NCBI GenBank assembly: GCA_017430675.1
Contig: JAFRMM010000216.1
Span: forward strand, 1-19,814
Direction: 5' to 3'
Length of the DNA: 19,814 nt
DNA from: Prevotella sp.
GTDB taxonomy: Bacteria; Bacteroidota; Bacteroidia; Bacteroidales; Bacteroidaceae
Position numbers and translations under genes: made by a program. Shown here one piece after another: positions 13,975 through 19,814 of the stretch; within the stretch, counting starts at the first letter, position 1; each line of letters begins with the position of its first letter. The notes beneath the pieces were generated by a model. That model did not search any database. It had not been told where the DNA came from and was given only the letters and a program-made list of their open reading frames with translations.

Positions 13975-13999
13975 CGGCAAATTATTAAACGAAACGCTT

Positions 14000-14296
14000 A
14001 TGAGCACCCAGACAATGCAACACGCTATCGCCGACTACTTCAAGACACAGCCCGTCCTGCAGGCATGGCTCTTCGGCTCCTTCGCACGAGGCGAGGAGAC
14101 GCCGCTGAGCGACGTCGACATCCTCGTAGTTCTTGACCCTTCGCAACCCGTAGGCCTCAAGTTCTTCGGCATGTGGAGCGATTTGGAGCGATTGCTCGAC
14201 CGTCGCGTGGACTTAGTGACTGAAGGTTCGCTGGCCGACTTCGCCCGCGAGAGTGTAGAACGCGATAAAATCCTGATTTATGAGAGAGCAGCCTAA
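14000..14296 (+). CDS. mntA: MntA-type nucleotidyltransferase antitoxin
   Basis: The 98-aa product is a minimal nucleotidyltransferase with the signature GSFARGEETPLSDVDILVV (residues 26-44). The GS-x-ARG loop binds the nucleotide, and the paired Asp residues of SDVDI bind metal. In characterised MntA-HepT (type VII) toxin-antitoxin pairs, the MNT protein neutralises HepT by adding AMP to a tyrosine next to its active site. Its stop overlaps the hepT start by 17 bp, the usual coupled arrangement. Upstream lies a good -7 box (13967). Length is normal for the family. No signal peptide; cytosolic. Confidence 0.9.
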   Translation: MSTQTMQHAIADYFKTQPVLQAWLFGSFARGEETPLSDVDILVVLDPSQPVGLKFFGMWSDLERLLDRRVDLVTEGSLADFARESVERDKILIYERAA

Positions 14297-14669
14297 AGAC
14301 CGGAATCGCCTCCAGCATATTTTGGAGGCCATCGACACTGTTCAGGGGCGTTGCGCAGGAATGACGCGTGAGGACTTGACAGCCGACAAAGTGCTCTTCG
14401 GCGGCATTGTCTATCACACGATGATTATCGGCGAGGCCGCCTACAACCTCACTAAGGCTTTCTGTAAGGTTCATCCTGAAACCCCGTGGCTCCAGATAGC
14501 CAAGATGCGCCACAATCTTGCGCACGGCTACTATCAGGTGGATGCCGACATCGTATGGTCGGTCATTCAGCACGACCTGCAGCCGGTCGCTCCTCTATGG
14601 TCTCGACCATGTGGAAAAAGTCTGCGACAAAATCGACAAGTTAAAATAGAAGGAAGGTGGAGAGACTAA
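14280..14669 (+). CDS. hepT: HepT-like ribonuclease toxin, C-terminus frameshifted
   Basis: This is a DUF86/HEPN protein. It begins MREQPKDRNRLQHILEAI and carries the catalytic motif RX4HXY as R77-HNLA-H82-G-Y84, with Tyr84 the expected AMPylation site for MntA. HEPN toxins of this class cleave RNA. After Gln101-Pro102 the frame gives APLWSRPCGKSLRQNRQ and runs to 14669. A frame offset by one base gives SLLYGLDHVEKVCDKIDKLK and a stop at 14647-14649, clearly the native C-terminal helix. One extra G near 14586 explains this. The catalytic motif is upstream and intact, so activity may survive, or the toxin may be destabilised. An assembly or sequencing error is possible. Confidence 0.87.
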   Translation: MREQPKDRNRLQHILEAIDTVQGRCAGMTREDLTADKVLFGGIVYHTMIIGEAAYNLTKAFCKVHPETPWLQIAKMRHNLAHGYYQVDADIVWSVIQHDLQPVAPLWSRPCGKSLRQNRQVKIEGRWRD

Positions 14670-14895
14670 AATCGGGAAGCCGAGGCCGACGGATGTCGGC
14701 GCGGCTTCCCGATATGCTTATAAATGTGTATCAATGTACCTGTCCCCACTATTCCCATCGGTTTCCCTCAGAGCAGCATGAAGTGGTTTGCAAACAGTGC
14801 CTGTACACCGTATGCGGTAGACCTACTACCATCTCATCTGAAGTTACGAACTACGACCCTACAAACGGCCGATTTGTTCTCGTGACACACTTTGA
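14668..14895 (-). ncRNA. candidate small RNA of about 225 nt, rod-like fold
   Basis: A full Bacteroidetes promoter (TTTG 14932-14929, 20-bp spacer, TACTTTTG 14908-14901) and the hairpin terminator at 14671-14713 face the same way and bound a segment without a convincing minus-strand gene. The predicted transcript can pair end to end: GTGTGTCA near the 5' end with TGATACAC before the terminator, ATCG and GTTT with AAAC and CGAT, CTTCAG with CTGAGG, and ATGAGATGG with CCACTTCAT with one mismatch, capped by TACCG-CATA-CGGTG. A long irregular hairpin of about 185 nt plus terminator recalls 6S RNA in size and shape, but I cannot identify it by sequence. The plus-strand frame here (106 aa from 14657) matches nothing I know. 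Confidence 0.45.
14671..14713 (-). terminator. strong hairpin terminator (minus-strand orientation)
   Basis: A perfect 12-bp stem, ATCGGGAAGCCG (14671-14682) with CGGCTTCCCGAT (14702-14713), has an inner 5-bp stem CCGAC-GGAT-GTCGG on top. Read on the minus strand, the stem is followed by TTTAG, which gives a short U-run. Read on the plus strand it lies just after hepT, so it may stop both transcripts. Confidence 0.7.
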
Positions 14896-14900
14896 CGGTG

Positions 14901-14932
14901 CAAAAGTAGTGAAGGTTGCTGATAACGCCAAA
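14901..14932 (-). promoter_or_regulatory. promoter of the candidate small RNA
   Basis: On the minus strand, TTTG (14932-14929) and TACTTTTG (14908-14901) are separated by 20 bp, and CACCG follows the -7 box. It is one of the two best matches to the Bacteroidetes promoter in the window, yet no protein gene follows it. Confidence 0.7.
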
Positions 14933-14984
14933 TATCTGGGATATTCTGCCCGCTTCTGTGACGAATGGAGCGATTAAGCGAGAG

Positions 14985-15009
14985 AAAAGTCAAGCTCGCT
15001 TGACCTTTT
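14985..15009. terminator. symmetrical hairpin flanked by A- and T-runs
   Basis: GTCAAGC (14989-14995) and GCTTGAC (14998-15004) form a stem with AAAA before it and TTTT after it, a pattern of a bidirectional terminator. Two more short GC hairpins follow (AGCG/CGCT at about 15014, GGGCG/CGCCC at about 15028). Confidence 0.45.
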
Positions 15010-15091
15010 CCGAGCGTGAGCGCTATCGGGCGAACGCCCAATGGAGTGCCAATTCGTCACTTTTTCGCCCTGAATTGCACTACATTACAAA

Positions 15092-15107
15092 TAATTTTGT
15101 AACTTTG
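15092..15107 (+). promoter_or_regulatory. promoter of the second HEPN/MNT locus
   Basis: TAACTTTG (15100-15107) followed by CACCC matches TAnnTTTG, with TAATTTTG directly before it and a possible TTG at 15075-15077 (22-bp spacing). The start codon of the HEPN remnant is at 15139. Confidence 0.6.
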
Positions 15108-15138
15108 CACCCATAAACGATAAAAAAACGACGCGATT

Positions 15139-15376
15139 ATGGCAAGAGAAGACATCGTCCAGAAATGGCTCGCCTGAGCACCTGAGATTCATCGACTTCA
15201 TGGTGCCAATGTACATCAAGGCTCGCTACCCTGAACAGAAGGTCGCCGCCTCACGGTCGCTGACAAAGGAAATCTGCGAGCATATCATCACGACAACAAA
15301 AGAACTGACACAATGGATAGAAGAACGCTTACCAGAGAAGAAGCCCTCGACACCGTGCGACGCTACAAGCAAGTGA
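15139..15376 (+). pseudogene. HEPN-domain gene remnant (internal deletion)
   Basis: ATG 15139 gives MAREDIVQKWLA and then a TGA (15175-15177), a typical start of the HEPN proteins encoded next to MNT genes. Two frames over, from 15182, the sequence reads LRFIDFMVPMYIKARYPEQK, then SRSLTKEICEHIITTTKELT and QWIEERL, which is the normal C-terminal half of the same family. About 60 central residues, including the RX4-6H RNase motif, are missing and the ends are out of frame. The C-terminal frame overlaps the start of the MNT gene by 64 bp, as in intact pairs. The toxin-like partner of this module is therefore dead. Confidence 0.75.
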
Positions 15377-15630
15377 TTCGCCTGCGCTACAAGACGGAGC
15401 CCAAAGTCTTCATGTATGGCTCGTATGCCAAGGGCTATGCCAATCCCGACAGCGACATCGACGTGGCCGTCATTGTCCCCGGAAGCGAAATCACCGACCC
15501 GTGGGAGCAGTGGGCCGACATTGCAGGCGACGTCCGCAAAGTCAGCACCCTCATCGAGCCTGTGCTGATGGAAGACCAGGAGGACTCCATGCTCTACCGC
15601 GAAGTGATGCGCACGGGCGTGGCGGTATAA
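15313..15630 (+). CDS. MNT-type nucleotidyltransferase (partner of the broken HEPN gene)
   Basis: This 105-aa protein has the minimal nucleotidyltransferase signature GSYAKGYANPDSDIDVAVIV, with the GS-x-A-K-G nucleotide loop and the DSDID metal-binding aspartates. It then has a helix with EQWADIAGDVRKVSTLIEPV typical of the family. In intact systems the protein modifies or holds in check the HEPN partner encoded just upstream; here that partner is a remnant. The gene appears intact and has kept its overlap with the HEPN C-terminal frame. It is a separate module from mntA-hepT at 14000: the sequence is different, and the gene order is HEPN then MNT rather than MNT then HEPN. Confidence 0.87.
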   Translation: MDRRTLTREEALDTVRRYKQVIRLRYKTEPKVFMYGSYAKGYANPDSDIDVAVIVPGSEITDPWEQWADIAGDVRKVSTLIEPVLMEDQEDSMLYREVMRTGVAV

Positions 15631-15977
15631 TATATAATAAAGGTAGAAAGACCAGAAGAAGTAATCACGCAAACGCTTATGCCACCGACCGCAATCACAT
15701 ATCTCCACGCCGCTGACGGCTGCCGAAGCATCGGCGGCAGGGGTTGGATGACGGCGGATGCGGGCGCGGCTACCCCCCCCTAAAAGGTTCACATTCAACG
15801 AATTCTGCGCCGAGGCGCAAAGACATGACGACGGCACGTTTCGCCCCACAGCGGGGCGCGGCGTGCCGTTGTCGGCTGTATGTATGGCCTGACGGCATAC
15901 CCTGACTGAATCGCCGTCGAACACCGATATGAGTATAACCATCAAAATCTTTAATCAATTCAAAAAACGTATAAATC
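15631..15977. other. GC-rich hairpin-dense gap with a C8 tract
   Basis: I see no gene in these 347 bp. The strongest structure is a long hairpin at 15827-15873: a 12-bp outer stem GACGACGGCACG with CGTGCCGTTGTC (one G-U pair) and an inner CGCCCC/GGGGCG stem. Others are TGCGC/GCGCA near 15806 and GACGGC/GCCGTC near 15891-15917. A run of eight C lies at 15773-15780. From here on the DNA is visibly richer in GC than the region to the left. It may be a structured leader or terminator region of the lipoprotein operon. Confidence 0.5.
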
Positions 15978-16103
15978 ATGGAAATGAAAAAGAAAAGACA
16001 GTATGAACGGCCCAGCATGAAGGTCGTCATGTTGCAACACAAGCCGATGCTGCTGGCAGGCAGCGGCGGCGAGAGACCCGACTACATACCCACGGAGTGG
16101 TAG
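15978..16103 (+). CDS. small 41-aa peptide upstream of the lipoprotein
   Basis: The frame encodes a 41-residue basic peptide: MEMKKKRQYERPSMKVVML, then QHKPMLLAGSGG and ending YIPTEW. Short proteins of this shape (basic start, P-S/T-M-K-V-V, then LLAGS-GG) are familiar from Prevotella and Bacteroides genomes, often just before fimbrillin-like or other surface lipoprotein genes. I know of no assigned function. The stop is 61 bp before the lipoprotein start, so the two are probably co-transcribed. The pattern and its A-rich leader make it a likely real gene despite its size. Confidence 0.6.
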   Translation: MEMKKKRQYERPSMKVVMLQHKPMLLAGSGGERPDYIPTEW

Positions 16104-16164
16104 CGGGCAGCGAGAGAGAACCAGAGAGTGATGAACCTACAATAAACGAAGAAGGAGAAAGACA

Positions 16165-18390
16165 ATGACAACCAGAAAGCTATTCATATCACTGGTGGCC
16201 GCAGCCGCTGCGCTGACGGCTTGCACCAACGATGATAACGTCAGCGGCAGACAGCAGCCGACCCCAGGCGCCGAGGCCCGCACCTACACCGTGAGCATCC
16301 CCGCCACCATAGGCGGCGCCGAGGCGCAGACCCGCGCCGTGACGTTCGGTGGCACCGAATCCGCCCCCACCGCCACTGGGCGATTCGACGATTCAGAGAA
16401 AATCTATGTGTGTAACGAGACTACGGGCGCGATGCTCCTCGGCTACCTACAACCAACCAGCATCAGCGACGACGGCAAGCACTGCCAGCTCGAGGGCACG
16501 CTGACGGGCACCGTCACGGCTGGCAATACACTGACCCTGGCCTACAACATGAACCAGTTCAATGCCAGCGACATCAACTCCTGCTACTTCAACTACGACG
16601 GGCAGGACGGCACCGAGGCGGGCGTCATCGACGGCGGACTGGCCACTGGTCTGACAGCCACTGTGAGTTTCGACAGCGAAGGCGTGCTGACCACCGAGGA
16701 GACGGCCGACTTCGCCATGCAGCAGGCCATCTTCCGCCTGAAATTCACTGACGGCACTAACCCCATCACCGTGAAGAAGCTACGCATCGAGTCCACCACC
16801 AGCGGGGGCATCGTAGTCACCCACTATCCCTTCAAGGCTGAGAGCGACCGCTACTACGGAGGGCAGATAGACGTCAATCCCACAACGCCCACCAGCGACT
16901 ATCTCTACGTAGCCCTCAGCATCAACGAGAGCGCGACACCCTCCGCGTTGAAATTCACCGTCACCGATAACGAGAACATTGTGTACACGCTTACGAAGGC
17001 AGCACCCTCAGGCGGATTCAAGAACGGCAATTATTACTACAGCACTGCCGCCACCGCCCTCACGGCATCCGTCATAAAGCCCACCATCACCTGGACCAGC
17101 GTAGATGCAGCCGTGACGCCCAACAGTAACAACCTTTACGACGTGTATGGCCCAGGACGGAACACCCCCTCTGAAATCACCATCAGCGGCATTAGCACGG
17201 GCTATAGGTTCTATATGAACGGAGGTGCCACCATCCACCTCAATAACCTCACCGCCACGTTTGATGATCAAGAATTCATCTTTTCAGACGGCAACCTCAA
17301 CCTCGACATCAGCGGCGCGAACAACATCACGTGCAAGAACTTCTCTCCGACCGTCATCGTCAACGGTACGCTGAAGCTCAGCGGCATCGGCACGCTCACC
17401 GTCACCGCCAATGAAAACGACTATTATGGCATCTTCACGTCAAACTATGGCGGCTTCAACAACACCGACCCCAGCGTACTCGCTGCCACGGGCTACACCG
17501 TCCTCCGCAGCGACGCGACCTCCAACGCCGACGGCACGTACACATGGATGTACACCGTAGCACCCACGGCTATTATCAAGAACCTCGCTGCAGTTAACGA
17601 ACTGACCGCAGCCGACGGCGACATGCTGACCGGCAAGCTCGGCGGCTCCGAAGCCTCGAACACCGGTAACGTGAAGATAGCCGCCGGAGCGACGGTGACG
17701 CTGCTCGACGTGGACATCACCGCCGTCAAGGCCGACAACAGCAACCCGATGGCCTGCATAGAGTGCCTGGGCGACGCCACAATCATCCTCAGCGGCTCGA
17801 GCAAGTTGAGTGCAACGTATGGCACCTTCAAGCCTGCCATCCTCATACCCTCCGGCCATAAGTTCACCATCAAGGGCAGCGGCTCGATCGAGGCTGAAGG
17901 CTACGGCGCAGGTATCGGCGGCGGCAATGATGACGACTGCGGCAACATCGAGATACTCAGCGGCGACATCACGGCCCAGAGCTTTACCTTGGGCGCGGGC
18001 ATAGGCAGCGGCGACAGCCACTCATGTGGCACCATTGCCATCAAGGGCGGCAACGTCACGGCCATTGGCAGTGCCTTGGGCGCGGGCATCGGCAGCGGTT
18101 TCGGCGGCTCCTGCGGTGGCATCAGCATTGAGGGCGGCAACGTCACGGCTACGGGTGGCCGCGGCGCGGGCATCGGCAGCGGTTTCGGCGGCTCCTGTGG
18201 CGACATCAGCATCACAGGCGGCAACGTCACGGCTAAGAGTACCATGGGCGCAGGCATCGGCAAGGGCTATGACGGCTCCTGCAGCAAGGTGACCATCGGC
18301 GGCACGATGTACTACGACGGCACGGGCTACACTGATGATGCTGCCGAGGCGTATCTCCAGCAGAAAGAGATAGTCTATCCCGCGCCCTGA
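16165..18390 (+). CDS. fimbrillin-like lipoprotein with C-terminal glycine/cysteine repeats
   Basis: The 741-aa protein has a lipoprotein signal (MTTRKLFISLVAAAAALTAC, Cys20) and a clear Shine-Dalgarno AAGGAG 7 nt before ATG, unusual for this group. Residues about 40-300 resemble the N-terminal part of Bacteroidales fimbrillin-family proteins (YTVSIPATIGG, GTLTGTVTAGNTLTLAYN, NYYYSTAATAL). The middle is a Thr/Asn-rich beta region. Residues 581 to about 710 are five tandem repeats of 28-29 aa, GAGIGSG-x4-CG-x-I-x-I-x-GGNVTA, each with one cysteine; these probably form a stacked beta-solenoid with a cysteine ladder. Units 3 and 4 are nearly identical at DNA level, a sign of recent duplication. 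Likely surface-exposed, for adhesion or matrix binding. Confidence 0.82.
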   Translation: MTTRKLFISLVAAAAALTACTNDDNVSGRQQPTPGAEARTYTVSIPATIGGAEAQTRAVTFGGTESAPTATGRFDDSEKIYVCNETTGAMLLGYLQPTSISDDGKHCQLEGTLTGTVTAGNTLTLAYNMNQFNASDINSCYFNYDGQDGTEAGVIDGGLATGLTATVSFDSEGVLTTEETADFAMQQAIFRLKFTDGTNPITVKKLRIESTTSGGIVVTHYPFKAESDRYYGGQIDVNPTTPTSDYLYVALSINESATPSALKFTVTDNENIVYTLTKAAPSGGFKNGNYYYSTAATALTASVIKPTITWTSVDAAVTPNSNNLYDVYGPGRNTPSEITISGISTGYRFYMNGGATIHLNNLTATFDDQEFIFSDGNLNLDISGANNITCKNFSPTVIVNGTLKLSGIGTLTVTANENDYYGIFTSNYGGFNNTDPSVLAATGYTVLRSDATSNADGTYTWMYTVAPTAIIKNLAAVNELTAADGDMLTGKLGGSEASNTGNVKIAAGATVTLLDVDITAVKADNSNPMACIECLGDATIILSGSSKLSATYGTFKPAILIPSGHKFTIKGSGSIEAEGYGAGIGGGNDDDCGNIEILSGDITAQSFTLGAGIGSGDSHSCGTIAIKGGNVTAIGSALGAGIGSGFGGSCGGISIEGGNVTATGGRGAGIGSGFGGSCGDISITGGNVTAKSTMGAGIGKGYDGSCSKVTIGGTMYYDGTGYTDDAAEAYLQQKEIVYPAP

Positions 18391-18443
18391 ACCGGAGCCG
18401 AAGGACAGACTGACATCCGAACAAACAGCAGAATGAGATCTAT

Positions 18444-18530
18444 ATGAACATGTCGCACAGCCATACGGACTCGCGCCCTCCGCCGAACTGCCACCGGCGG
18501 AGCGTCGCCGAGGGTTCTGGGATGGAGTAA
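18444..18530 (+). CDS. possible 28-aa linker peptide (uncertain)
   Basis: The frame encodes MNMSHSHTDSRPPP and ends GSGME. Its TAA (18528-18530) shares a base with the ATG of the repeat-encoded frame (TAATG). An 8-bp hairpin CTCCGCCG (18478-18485) / CGGCGGAG (18495-18502) lies inside it and could instead be a terminator-like structure after the lipoprotein gene. Coding status is doubtful. Confidence 0.2.
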   Translation: MNMSHSHTDSRPPPNCHRRSVAEGSGME

Positions 18531-18765
18531 TGACCTCCGTACTCGGCACTTTTCGCCCCGGCAGTGGAGTAATGACCTCCGTACTCGGCACTTTTCGCCC
18601 CGGCAGTGGAGTAATGACCTCCGTACTCGGCACTTATCGCCCCGGCAGTGGAGTAATGACCTCCATACTCGGCACTTTTCGCCCCGGCGGTGGAGTAATG
18701 ACCTCCGTACTCGGCACTTTTCGCCCCGGCAGTGGAGTAATGACCTCCGTACTCGATACTTTTCC
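18523..18765 (+). repeat. 42-bp tandem repeat array (5.8 copies)
   Basis: Five full 42-bp units start at 18523, 18565, 18607, 18649 and 18691, and a partial sixth at 18733. Each begins TGGAGTAATGACCTCC and continues through GTACTCGGCAC. Units differ at only a few positions: T to A in unit 3, G to A and A to G in unit 4, GC to AT in the last. The period is a multiple of three and two of the three plus frames are open. The frame from 18530 encodes 14-aa repeats MTSVLGTFRPGSGV and would run to 18814, overlapping the next start by 19 bp. Several differences change residues in that frame, so coding constraint is not evident. GGAG/CTCC and GAGTA/TACTC dyads occur in each unit. Confidence 0.9.
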
Positions 18766-18795
18766 AATCAACAATAACAAAAAAAAGAAGAAATT

Positions 18796-19814
18796 ATGGC
18801 AACAGACATTTTAAGCATACCCCAAATTCCTACCGTCGACCTGCTCCCCCTGCAGAACGACCTGCACATCGGCTTCGGCGGTGACATAGCGAAGCGACTG
18901 CAGAACGCACGCTGGACGGACGAGACCCACGCCACGAAGGTGTTCCCCGAGGCCGTCGATGCGCTGATGGGAGCCTTCGTCGTGGCCCAGGCCACCGAGG
19001 ACCAGGTCTATGTGCTCGCCCAGGGCAGCGACCTGACGAAGCAGCGGCTGGAGAAGGACCGCCAGCGCGACGTGCTCTACAAGGAGATCCGCAAGACGGT
19101 CGATACCTTCGCCACGCTCAGCATCTTCCCCGAGAAGCAGGCCAAGGCCCTCGTGATGCAGCCTGTGATGCAGAAGTACAACATTCAGCCCGACGGCGGC
19201 ATCGAGGCCCAGACCGTGGCCACCGCCCAGTGGCTGCAGGAGCAGCAGTCGAACTACCAGTGCGAACTGGCCGCCCGCGAACTGGGCATCTTCGAGAGCA
19301 TCCAGCAACTGAAGACGCTGAACGACGAGATTCAGCAACTGACCGCCGACCGCAACGACGAGCGCGCACAGAAGACAACCGCCGAACTGCGCAACGCCCG
19401 TCTGCAGACCGACGAGACCTTCCGCGCCATGGCCCTGATGGTGAATGCGCAGGCCATTACCAGCGCCGACAACTACCTCTACACCGAACTCATCAAGTCG
19501 GTCCAGGAGACCATCCGCTACTACCGCCAGATCAGCGACGAGCGCCGCCGCACGAACCGCCGCGTCGCCGTGAAGAGCGAGGCCATCGGCCGCCACACCT
19601 ACGCCACCGTCAGCGGCTGGACGTGGGCGCGCCTCATCCAGGACGGCAAGGCCCTGCTGGCCATCGACGACGAGACCGAGCCCGCCCGCATCGTCTCCAC
19701 CGACAAGAAGGCCCTGAAACTGGGCGGCCTCGTGCTCGCCCTCGACGGCGCAGCCGTGAAGCCCGCCGACGAGGTGGATGCCACGAGGGAGTACGAACTC
19801 GTGGCCGCGGAGTA
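18796..19814 (+). CDS. DUF6261-like helical protein, 3' end outside window
   Basis: The frame is open from ATG 18796 to the last base (339 codons; the window ends two bases into the next codon, TA, which may be the start of a stop). An A-rich leader directly before the ATG fits strong initiation in this group. The protein begins MATDILSIPQIPTVDLLPL, has no signal peptide, and is mostly helical, with charged heptad-like stretches over residues 75-250 (EKDRQRDVLYKEIRKTVDTF, QQLKTLNDEIQQLTADRNDE). A smaller C-terminal part follows (GRHTYATVSGWTWARL onward). It resembles the DUF6261-type proteins of Prevotella, which have no known function; this naming is tentative. It follows the 42-bp array by 30 bp and may be expressed with the lipoprotein. 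Confidence 0.65.
   Translation, partial: MATDILSIPQIPTVDLLPLQNDLHIGFGGDIAKRLQNARWTDETHATKVFPEAVDALMGAFVVAQATEDQVYVLAQGSDLTKQRLEKDRQRDVLYKEIRKTVDTFATLSIFPEKQAKALVMQPVMQKYNIQPDGGIEAQTVATAQWLQEQQSNYQCELAARELGIFESIQQLKTLNDEIQQLTADRNDERAQKTTAELRNARLQTDETFRAMALMVNAQAITSADNYLYTELIKSVQETIRYYRQISDERRRTNRRVAVKSEAIGRHTYATVSGWTWARLIQDGKALLAIDDETEPARIVSTDKKALKLGGLVLALDGAAVKPADEVDATREYELVAAE

Noticed and set aside
13850..13999. Open frame encoding a peptide with MSEASLKNAG before mntA
   Set aside because: It runs through the mntA promoter and has no recognised homology; it is more likely non-coding.
14657..14977. Plus-strand frame of 106 aa after hepT
   Set aside because: It starts inside the hepT end, runs through the large hairpin and matches no family I know. 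The same DNA has a better explanation as a minus-strand RNA unit.
15678..15722. Possible decayed mntA start after the second MNT gene
   Set aside because: Eleven bases including ATG match the mntA start region, but similarity fades at once and could be chance.
15226..15945. 239-aa minus-strand frame across MNT and the intergenic gap
   Set aside because: It is antisense to a clear nucleotidyltransferase and continues through hairpin DNA without recognisable motifs.
16165..18390. Diversity-generating retroelement target
   Set aside because: No reverse transcriptase or template repeat is present; the repeats are in-frame tandem duplications.
18523..18765. CRISPR array
   Set aside because: The 42-bp units are contiguous, with no unique spacers between them, and no cas genes are nearby.
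18375..18767. 130-aa minus-strand frame across the 42-bp array
   Set aside because: It is open only because the repeat period is a multiple of three; no start context or homology.
18811..19596. 261-aa minus-strand frame
   Set aside because: It is the shadow of the DUF6261-like gene in GC-rich DNA, with low-complexity Ala/Gly/Leu content.

Overview
The window looks like a chromosomal accessory region from a Bacteroidales bacterium, most likely Prevotella or a close relative. The main signs are the promoter form TAnnTTTG with an upstream TTTG (13967, 15100, minus strand at 10388 and 14908), A-rich leaders with few Shine-Dalgarno sites, a fimbrillin-like lipoprotein preceded by a short peptide gene, an ECF sigma factor followed by a membrane protein, and a C-terminal tail of the kind common in secreted Prevotella proteins. 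This is family-level recognition; no database was searched.

Layout. 1-1382: the 3' end of an MFS exporter gene converging on a small hypothetical gene. 1450-1522: a nested inverted-repeat element. 1547-2647 (minus): ECF sigma factor plus membrane partner. 2742-4383 (minus): a GNAT acetyltransferase remnant and a MATE exporter, the latter flanked by copies of one leader sequence. 4634-6976 (plus): a compact set of lipoprotein nitroreductase, divergent FMN-dependent alpha-hydroxy-acid oxidase and TIM-barrel sugar isomerase/epimerase, ending in an aldo/keto reductase reduced to its two ends. 7265-8989: an iron-sulfur flavoprotein-like gene, a small transporter-like membrane gene and a maltose-type O-acetyltransferase. 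8965-10353 (minus): a secreted Ser/Thr/Gly-rich beta-helix-like protein whose promoter and start codon lie between 16-bp inverted repeats. 10645-11400: an SDR behind a 35-nt palindrome. 11640-13511 (minus): a two-gene operon of a glutathione peroxidase-nitroreductase fusion and a Tat-signal flavoprotein.

From 13607 to 15630 the DNA is full of remnants and toxin-antitoxin-type genes: a truncated acetyltransferase copy, an MntA/HepT pair whose hepT is frameshifted near its end, a candidate small RNA on the minus strand (about 14668-14895) with a good promoter and terminator, and a second nucleotidyltransferase gene whose HEPN partner has lost its middle. From about 15640 the sequence becomes GC-rich: a hairpin-rich leader, a 41-aa peptide, a 741-aa lipoprotein with cysteine-bearing glycine repeats, a 42-bp tandem repeat array and a large protein gene running off the end.

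How the genes fit together: the centre (4.6-13.5 kb) is a concentration of flavin, Fe-S and thiol redox enzymes, several carrying lipoprotein, Sec or Tat signals, which suggests envelope redox or detoxification functions next to drug exporters. At least five genes survive only as ends or fragments, so the region has been repeatedly rearranged. The strongest candidates for undescribed biology are the minus-strand RNA, the exported peroxidase-nitroreductase fusion, the inverted repeats around the surface-protein promoter, and the 42-bp array with stop-start overlaps.
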